Source of the DNA: JANNAV01 sp031384695
GTDB taxonomy: Bacteria; Pseudomonadota; Alphaproteobacteria; Rhodobacterales; Rhodobacteraceae
Reading direction: 5' to 3'
Assembly (NCBI GenBank): GCA_031384695.1
Contig: JANNAV010000089.1
Span: forward strand, 1-11,833
DNA: 11,833 nucleotides
The position numbers and the translations under genes were made by a program. Positions 6,984 to 11,833 of the stretch are shown one piece after another; position 1 is the stretch's first letter; each line of letters begins with the position of its first letter. The notes below the pieces were generated by a model. That model saw nothing but the letters and a program-made list of their open reading frames with translations, did not search any database and was not told the origin of the DNA.

Positions 6984-8324
6984 GTGCTTCACCGCGTTGC
7001 CTATCGGATCAATCTGATGCTTGAGGGGTACTTCCCCGAGCAACGCCTGTTCCTTAAATCCGACGCTGACACCCGGTTCATCCGGCTGCGCCCGGCCACG
7101 CAGGCGGTGGCGGTGGTGGTGGGCGGCATGGCCTTGGCGTGGATGCTGCTCGCCACCGCGATCCTGATGCTCGATTCGATTTCTGCCGGATCGTCGCGCG
7201 ATCAGGTGCAGGCGCAACAGGCCCTTTATGAACAGCGGCTGAACACCCTGTCGGTGGACCGCGATGTGCGGGTGGAGGAAGCGGCCTCGGCTCAGGCGCG
7301 CTTTAACCTTGCGCTGGCGCAGGTGGCGCAGATGCAGACGCGGCTGCTGGCCTCGGAAGACCGGCGGCGCGAGTTGGAAACCGGCATCGACGTGATCCAG
7401 AACACCCTGCGCCGCACCATCAAGGAACGCGACGGCGCGCGCGGCGATGTGCGGGCGATGACGGTGGCGCTGTCCGCGCAAGCGGGCACCGGGCGCTCTG
7501 AGCGCGGGCGGGCGGACGAGACGCTGGCGACATTGGGCATCATGACCGAGGCTTTGGGCGTGACGGCGGGCGAGCGGGATCAGATGCAGGCGGTGGCCCA
7601 GCGCGCCGATCAGCGCGCCGACCGGATTGCCGGTGAAAAGACCGCGCTTGAGGCGCGGAATAACGTGATTTTTGGCCAGTTGGAAGAGGCGCTGACGGTC
7701 TCGGTAGAGCCGTTGGAAAAGATGTTCAGTGCTGCGGGCCTGTCGCCCGAGACCCTGCTTTCGGCGGTGCGCAAGGGCTATTCCGGTCAGGGCGGGCCGC
7801 TGACGCCGATCTCGCTGTCGACCAAAGGTGTTGCACCCACCGTGGAAGAGCTGCGCGCCAACGCCATTCTGGAGGGGTTGGACCGGATGAACCTCTACCG
7901 TCTGGCGGCTTTCAAAGCGCCCTTTGCCATTCCGGTAACGTCGGCGTTCCGCTGGACCTCGGGCTTTGGCTTCCGGCATGATCCGATGGGACGCGGCACC
8001 CGGATGCACGAGGGGCAGGATCTGGCCGGTGACTATGGCACCCCGGTTTACGCCACCGCCGATGGGGTGGTAAGCTATGCAGACTGGGACAGCGGCTATG
8101 GCCGGTTGGTCAAGATCGACCATGCCTTTGGCATTGAAACCCGCTATGCCCATCTTTCGCAGATCAGAGTGGCCTCGGGACAAAAAGTATCGCGCGGCGA
8201 CCGGATCGGTGATATGGGCAATTCTGGCCGGTCAACCGGCACCCATCTTCACTACGAGGTCCGTATCGGGGGGACCGCCGTAAATCCGATGACCTTCATA
8301 AAGGCAGCCAGCAATGTTTTCTAA
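6984..8324 (+). CDS. membrane-anchored M23 (LytM) peptidoglycan endopeptidase, LmdC-like
   Basis: M23 enzymes are zinc peptidases that cut peptide cross-links of peptidoglycan in the periplasm. From the chosen start the protein has 446 residues: a short cytoplasmic tail with FPEQRLFLKSDADTRFIRL (17-35), one transmembrane helix (about 39-63), a long region rich in charged residues, Q and A that is likely coiled coil (about 70-240), and a carboxy-terminal LytM domain (about 322-440). Zinc and catalytic residues are all visible: H342-x3-D346 (HEGQD), H390 (YAH) and H421-x-H423 (HLHYEV), so it should be active. The GTG at 6984 is my choice because it gives the amino end expected from Rhodobacteraceae homologues; ATG at 7017 and TTG at 6939 are alternatives, and none has a strong ribosome binding site. 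The gene overlaps the bactofilin gene by 11 bp, as in known bactofilin/LmdC pairs. Confidence 0.88.
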   Translation: MLHRVAYRINLMLEGYFPEQRLFLKSDADTRFIRLRPATQAVAVVVGGMALAWMLLATAILMLDSISAGSSRDQVQAQQALYEQRLNTLSVDRDVRVEEAASAQARFNLALAQVAQMQTRLLASEDRRRELETGIDVIQNTLRRTIKERDGARGDVRAMTVALSAQAGTGRSERGRADETLATLGIMTEALGVTAGERDQMQAVAQRADQRADRIAGEKTALEARNNVIFGQLEEALTVSVEPLEKMFSAAGLSPETLLSAVRKGYSGQGGPLTPISLSTKGVAPTVEELRANAILEGLDRMNLYRLAAFKAPFAIPVTSAFRWTSGFGFRHDPMGRGTRMHEGQDLAGDYGTPVYATADGVVSYADWDSGYGRLVKIDHAFGIETRYAHLSQIRVASGQKVSRGDRIGDMGNSGRSTGTHLHYEVRIGGTAVNPMTFIKAASNVF

Positions 8325-8820
8325 GAGCCGTATCAACGAACCCGGCGCCAAACCCGGCGACACCGACAAACCGAAAAGCCCCGAGGCGCCAATGACCAAA
8401 CCTTCAATGGATTTCACCCCTTCCGCGCCCAAGGGCAAGGTTTCGCCCTCGGTTCTGTCGGCAGACCTGACCATTGTGGGCAATCTGCGCACCACCGGCG
8501 ATATTCAGGTGGAAGGCACGGTTGAAGGCGATATCCGCGCGCATCTGCTGACGGTAGGGGAGACCGCCACCATCCGGGGCGAGATCGTGGCCGATGACAT
8601 CGTGGTCAATGGCCGGGTGATCGGGCGGGTGCGGGGGCTGAAAGTGCGCCTGACCTCGACCGCCAAGGTGGAGGGCGATATCATCCACAAGACCATCGCC
8701 ATCGAGAGCGGCGCGCATTTCGAAGGCTCGGTTCAGCGGCAGGAAGACCCGCTGTCCAGCGGCCGCGCCCCGGTGCCACCCTCGCGCGTGGCCCCCGCGG
8801 CGGCATCCGAGGAAAGCTGA
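8314..8820 (+). CDS. bactofilin (polymer-forming cytoskeletal protein)
   Basis: Bactofilins polymerise without nucleotides into membrane-bound filaments that position cell wall enzymes. The 168 residues comprise a flexible amino tail (1-45, rich in P, K and S), a right-handed beta-helix core (about 46-142) with the repeating short-strand pattern typical of the family (GNLRTTGDIQVEGTVEGDI, then VNGRVIGRV and STAKVEGDI), and a disordered proline/alanine-rich tail. The first residues, MFSKSRIN, resemble the membrane-targeting peptide of Caulobacter BacA (which I recall as beginning MFSKQAKS). This supports the ATG at 8314 over the in-frame ATG at 8392. AAGG (8301-8304) lies upstream, inside the M23 gene, whose end this gene overlaps by 11 bp. 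The pairing implies that the filament recruits the M23 hydrolase to a local growth or curvature site (inferred from homologous systems). Confidence 0.95.
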   Translation: MFSKSRINEPGAKPGDTDKPKSPEAPMTKPSMDFTPSAPKGKVSPSVLSADLTIVGNLRTTGDIQVEGTVEGDIRAHLLTVGETATIRGEIVADDIVVNGRVIGRVRGLKVRLTSTAKVEGDIIHKTIAIESGAHFEGSVQRQEDPLSSGRAPVPPSRVAPAAASEES

Positions 8821-8840
8821 CCTTTTCTGCGTCAATCAAG

Positions 8841-8872
8841 GCAAATCGGGCGCGTCATGGCGCCCGATTTGC
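8841..8872. terminator. bidirectional terminator between bactofilin gene and prfB
   Basis: GCAAATCGGGCGC (8841-8853) and GCGCCCGATTTGC (8860-8872) form a perfect 13-bp stem with a 6-base loop. It sits in the 67-base gap between two convergent genes, 20 bases after the bactofilin stop and 15 bases past the prfB stop. A strong GC-rich stem followed by ATTTGC on either strand fits a shared intrinsic terminator, although there is no long T run. Confidence 0.82.
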
Positions 8873-8887
8873 TGTCTGACGGCAGCC

Positions 8888-10015
8888 TCAGGCGTCGCCC
8901 TGGGCTTCGGCGCGGGATTTGCCCGCCACATCCATCGCCAGAGTGGCGGCCATGAAGCGGTCCAGATCGCCGTCAAGCACACCGGAGGTATCCGAGGTTT
9001 CCACCCCGGTGCGCAGGTCTTTCACCATCTGATACGGTTGCAGCACATAAGACCGGATCTGGTTGCCCCATCCGGCATCGCCCTTGTTTTCATGCTGGGC
9101 GTTGATCACCGCGTTGCGCTTGTCGAGTTCCACCTGATAAAGCCGCGCCCTGAGCGCCGCCATGCAGTTGGCGCGGTTCTGGTGCTGGGATTTTTCCGAC
9201 GAGGTGACCACGATATTGCTGGGCAAGTGGGTGATGCGCACGGCTGAGTCGGTGGTGTTGACGTGCTGGCCGCCTGCCCCGGACGAGCGGTAAGTGTCGA
9301 TGCGGATATCGCGGTCGGGGATGTCGATCTCGATGTTGTCATCGACCACCGGATAGACCCAGATCGAGGAAAACGAGGTGTGGCGGCGGGCGGCAGAATC
9401 GTAAGGCGAGATGCGCACGAGGCGGTGCACGCCGGATTCGGATTTCAGCCAGCCATAGGCGTTCTGCCCGGTGATCTTGTAAGCGGCCGAGCGGATGCCC
9501 GCCTCCTCGCCCGCTGTTTCGGCCTGAAGTTCAACCTTGTAGCCCTTTTTCTCGGCCCAGCGGATATACATCCGCGCCAGCATCGAGGCCCAGTCACAGC
9601 TTTCCGTGCCGCCCGCACCGGCGTTGATCTCAAGAAAGGTGTCGTTGCCATCGGCCTCGCCGTCCAGCAGCGCTTCAAGCTCTTTGGCGGCCGCAAGATC
9701 GACCAACGCTTTGAGGCTGGCCTCGGCATCGGTAACGATCTCGGTGTCGCCCTCGGCCTCGCCCAACTCGATCAGTTCAAGGTTGTCGCGCAGGCCGCTG
9801 TCGATCAGCTTGAAGGTCGAGAGTTCGTCCAGCAAAGATTGCCGCGCGCGCATCAGCTTTTGCGCCCGCGCGGGGTCGTTCCACAGATCGGGCGCTTCGA
9901 TCATCGCATCGAACTCTTCAAGGCGGTGGGCGGCGGTTTCCTGATCCATGCGCTGCGCCAGCAGCTTCAGCGTTCTTTCGATCTGATCGACGTGGTTTTG
10001 CGTCTCGGAGCGCAT
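8888..10015 (-). CDS. prfB: peptide chain release factor 2 (RF2)
   Basis: RF2 reads UGA and UAA stop codons in the ribosomal A site and triggers release of the finished protein. The 375 residues include the amino-terminal helical domain (about 1-110), a stop-recognition domain with SPYDSAARRHTSF (203-215), where SPY stands at the position of the classic SPF tripeptide, and the catalytic GGQ at 248-250 within RSSGAGGQHVNTTDSAVR. The frame is continuous from ATG 10015, so the in-frame UGA and programmed +1 frameshift that control E. coli prfB near codon 26 are absent. Autoregulation by that route is therefore not possible here. AGGA lies about 9 nt before the ATG. It follows the PBP1A gene on the same strand by 71 nt and may be cotranscribed with it. 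Its end faces the bactofilin gene across a shared terminator. Confidence 0.97.
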   Translation of the reverse strand: MRSETQNHVDQIERTLKLLAQRMDQETAAHRLEEFDAMIEAPDLWNDPARAQKLMRARQSLLDELSTFKLIDSGLRDNLELIELGEAEGDTEIVTDAEASLKALVDLAAAKELEALLDGEADGNDTFLEINAGAGGTESCDWASMLARMYIRWAEKKGYKVELQAETAGEEAGIRSAAYKITGQNAYGWLKSESGVHRLVRISPYDSAARRHTSFSSIWVYPVVDDNIEIDIPDRDIRIDTYRSSGAGGQHVNTTDSAVRITHLPSNIVVTSSEKSQHQNRANCMAALRARLYQVELDKRNAVINAQHENKGDAGWGNQIRSYVLQPYQMVKDLRTGVETSDTSGVLDGDLDRFMAATLAMDVAGKSRAEAQGDA

Positions 10016-10035
10016 GTTTGGCTATCCTGCGGTTC

Positions 10036-10074
10036 GTATCAGAGGGCGTGATACCGTGGCAGGGTGAAGGCCAC
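10036..10074 (-). repeat. two small inverted repeats between PBP1A gene and prfB
   Basis: GTATCA/TGATAC (10036-10041 and 10049-10054) and GTGGC/GCCAC (10056-10060 and 10070-10074) could form two adjacent short stems in the 71-base gap upstream of prfB. No T run follows on the minus strand, so termination would be weak at best. They may be chance or a leader structure for prfB. Confidence 0.25.
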
Positions 10075-10086
10075 AAGGGCCGCTTG

Positions 10087-11833
10087 TCAATAAAGACCGC
10101 CCGAACTGAGGGTGCCGAAATCGGCTTTTTTCGGCACTGATTTGGTCTGGCCATCCGAAGTGGTGAGCGTATCCGACTGGCCGCCATCCGCCTCGCCATA
10201 CGCGAACAGCGGCAGGTTAGAGCCCATCGCAAAGCCACCATCCACCAGCGTATCAAGGCCAAAGAGGGTGTCCACACCATCGCGGAAATACTCGGAAATC
10301 ACGTTGTCGCCCGAGGCGTCATCGCTCAGTTTGGCCCCGGTGAAACGGTCGATCTTCAGGAAATAGCCGCCGGGGGGCACTTTGAACTTGGTGCCGCCAT
10401 AGGTTTTGATCGCCTCGGACATGAACTCCTGAAAGATCGGCACACAAAGCGTGCCGCCAAAAGCGCCGGGGCCAAGGGTGCGGGGCTGATCAAAACCCAT
10501 ATAGCAGCCGGCCACGATGTTCGAGGTATAGCCGATGAACCACACGTCCTTGGCATCATTGGTGGTGCCGGTCTTGCCCGCCACTGGCACCGGCAGCCGC
10601 ACGCCCGAGCCCGAGCCACGCAGGATCACGCCTTCCAGCATCGAGGTCAGCTGATAGGCGGTGATCGCATCCATCACCCGCTCGCGGTTCGAGGTGATGT
10701 TGACGCCTGCACCGGCATCCAGATCGGGCGCGTCGCAATCCTCGCATTTGCGTTGATCATGGCGGAAAATGGTTTTGCCGTAACGGTCCTGCACCCGGTC
10801 CACCAGCGTCGGTTCCACCCGCTCGCCACCATTGGCGAACATCGCATAGGCCGCGACCATCTTGTAAAGCGTGGTTTCCTGCGCACCCAAGGCATTGGCA
10901 AGGAACGGATTCATCGGGTTATAAACGCCAAACCGTTCGGCATAGGCCGCCACGGTGTCCATGCCAATCTCCTGCGCCACCCGCACCGTCATCAGGTTGC
11001 GGCTTTGCTCGATACCGGTGCGCAGGGGGGTGGGGCCGTAGAATTTGTTCGACGCGTTCTTGGGGGTCCACAGGCCCTGCGGGGTTTCCACCTCGATCGG
11101 TGCATCGACCACGATGGTGGCGGGCGAAAAGCCGGAATCCAGCGCAGCGGCGTAGACGAAGGGTTTGAACGACGAACCGGGCTGGCGGGTGGCCTGGGTT
11201 GCGCGGTTGAACACCGAAGCCTGATAGGAAAAGCCGCCCTGCATGGCGATCACCCGGCCGGTGTTCACATCCATCGCCATGAAGCCGCCCTGCACTTCGG
11301 GCACCTGGCGCAGGCTCCAGCGGGCGAAACTGCCGTCCTCGTCGGACGTGACCGCGCGCACCAGCACCACATCGCCCACCGACACCAGATCGGCGGGGGT
11401 TTTGGCCTTTTTGGCCAACGAGCCATCGGCGTTGCGTTTGCGGGCCCATGTCACATCTTCGGGCGTAATCACCAGATCGGCGGCAAACTCGGGTTTGCCC
11501 TCCATCCCGAAGCGCGCGGTGTCTTCGCCCAGTTCCAGAATGACGGCGGCGTGCCAGCCTACCACGTCGCGCGGCAGGTCTTTCACCTCGGACAGGGCTT
11601 TGCGCCAATCGGCATCGCTGCTGAGCAGATCGGCGGTGATAACCTTGCCGGTGCCGCGCCACACGCCTTGATTGCGGTCATATTTCTCAAGCCCGCGTTG
11701 CATGGCGCGCGCGGCCATCGCTTGCAGATCGGGGTCGGCGGTGGCGCGGATCGACAGGCCGCCCGAGAAAAACTCCTGCTCGCCAAAGCTGCCGGAAAGC
11801 TGGCGGCGGATCTCGTCGGTGAAGTAGTCGCGC
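10087..11833 (-). CDS. mrcA: penicillin-binding protein 1A, carboxy-terminal part (5' end outside window)
   Basis: PBP1A is a bifunctional inner-membrane enzyme that polymerises glycan strands and cross-links their peptides in the periplasm. About 582 codons are present; the frame is open at the right edge, so the membrane anchor and glycosyltransferase domain are off-window. The visible part starts RDYFTDEIRRQLSGSFGEQ, then SIRATADPDLQAMAARAMQ. An OB-like insert fills roughly 11640-11310. The transpeptidase domain has SSFK (catalytic serine at about 11175), SRN (about 11004) and KTGTT (about 10575), so it should be active. A CEDC pair lies at about 10735-10746. The tail is rich in D, G, S and T. 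The ATG at 11718 is internal, since coding continues upstream with conserved PBP1A sequence. It lies upstream of prfB on the same strand. Confidence 0.95.
   Translation of the reverse strand, partial: RDYFTDEIRRQLSGSFGEQEFFSGGLSIRATADPDLQAMAARAMQRGLEKYDRNQGVWRGTGKVITADLLSSDADWRKALSEVKDLPRDVVGWHAAVILELGEDTARFGMEGKPEFAADLVITPEDVTWARKRNADGSLAKKAKTPADLVSVGDVVLVRAVTSDEDGSFARWSLRQVPEVQGGFMAMDVNTGRVIAMQGGFSYQASVFNRATQATRQPGSSFKPFVYAAALDSGFSPATIVVDAPIEVETPQGLWTPKNASNKFYGPTPLRTGIEQSRNLMTVRVAQEIGMDTVAAYAERFGVYNPMNPFLANALGAQETTLYKMVAAYAMFANGGERVEPTLVDRVQDRYGKTIFRHDQRKCEDCDAPDLDAGAGVNITSNRERVMDAITAYQLTSMLEGVILRGSGSGVRLPVPVAGKTGTTNDAKDVWFIGYTSNIVAGCYMGFDQPRTLGPGAFGGTLCVPIFQEFMSEAIKTYGGTKFKVPPGGYFLKIDRFTGAKLSDDASGDNVISEYFRDGVDTLFGLDTLVDGGFAMGSNLPLFAYGEADGGQSDTLTTSDGQTKSVPKKADFGTLSSGGLY

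Noticed and set aside
6804..8183. 459-codon minus-strand open frame opposite the M23 gene
   Set aside because: The product is rich in R, H, Q and G and lacks domains. The opposite strand has a complete LytM active site.
8392..8394. ATG at 8392 as the bactofilin start
   Set aside because: It would remove the MFSK-type targeting peptide and the overlap with the M23 gene that is common in such pairs.
9263..10051. 262-codon plus-strand open frame opposite prfB
   Set aside because: It is a shadow of the RF2 gene, whose GGQ and SPY motifs are on the minus strand.
11716..11718. ATG at 11718 as the start of the PBP1A gene
   Set aside because: The same frame continues to the window edge with conserved PBP1A sequence, so this methionine is internal.
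1..11833. Mobile elements, CRISPR arrays, tRNA or rRNA genes, phage or defence genes
   Set aside because: No transposase, integrase, direct-repeat array or RNA-gene pattern is visible. Gene content and base composition are even across the window.

Overview
This window looks like chromosomal DNA from an alphaproteobacterium, most likely Rhodobacteraceae (Rhodobacter-like). The evidence is the high GC content, the G/C-rich third codon positions, and protein sequences such as RF2 with SPYDSAARRHTSF, a YhdP-like protein ending NPLSILTPGLFREIF, and an M23 peptidase with an FLKSD.DTRFIRL amino-terminal signature. Coding density is very high. I see no insertion sequences, prophage genes, CRISPR arrays, tRNA or rRNA genes. 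This is inference from recognised sequence features, not from a database search.

Left block, minus strand, read from 5416 down to 1: a large YhdP/AsmA-like envelope protein, then queA (tRNA queuosine synthesis), whose start overlaps the YhdP stop as ATGA, then an MFS transporter of the YcaD type that runs off the left edge. Spacing is 38 nt or less throughout, so this is probably one operon.

Middle block, plus strand, starting from a 125-nt divergent promoter region (5417-5541): a Bcp/PrxQ peroxiredoxin, then a DUF455 ferritin-like protein joined to it by another ATGA overlap. A 12-bp inverted repeat follows. Next come an M23 (LytM) peptidase with a membrane anchor and coiled coil, and a bactofilin that overlaps it by 11 bp. 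This is the known bactofilin/LmdC-type pairing of a cytoskeletal scaffold with a peptidoglycan hydrolase.

Right block, minus strand, convergent with the bactofilin across a perfect 13-bp hairpin: prfB (release factor 2, without the programmed frameshift), preceded by the carboxy-terminal part of a bifunctional penicillin-binding protein 1A that runs off the right edge.

The theme is envelope construction (YhdP-like protein, M23 peptidase, bactofilin, PBP1A) mixed with translation and tRNA housekeeping (queA, prfB) and a small redox/iron operon (bcp plus DUF455). Every gene belongs to a family I recognise. The least understood part is the coupled bcp-DUF455 operon. The most interesting non-coding detail is a run of eight G residues inside the candidate promoter of the M23-bactofilin operon. 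I did not find convincing evidence of a wholly new system.
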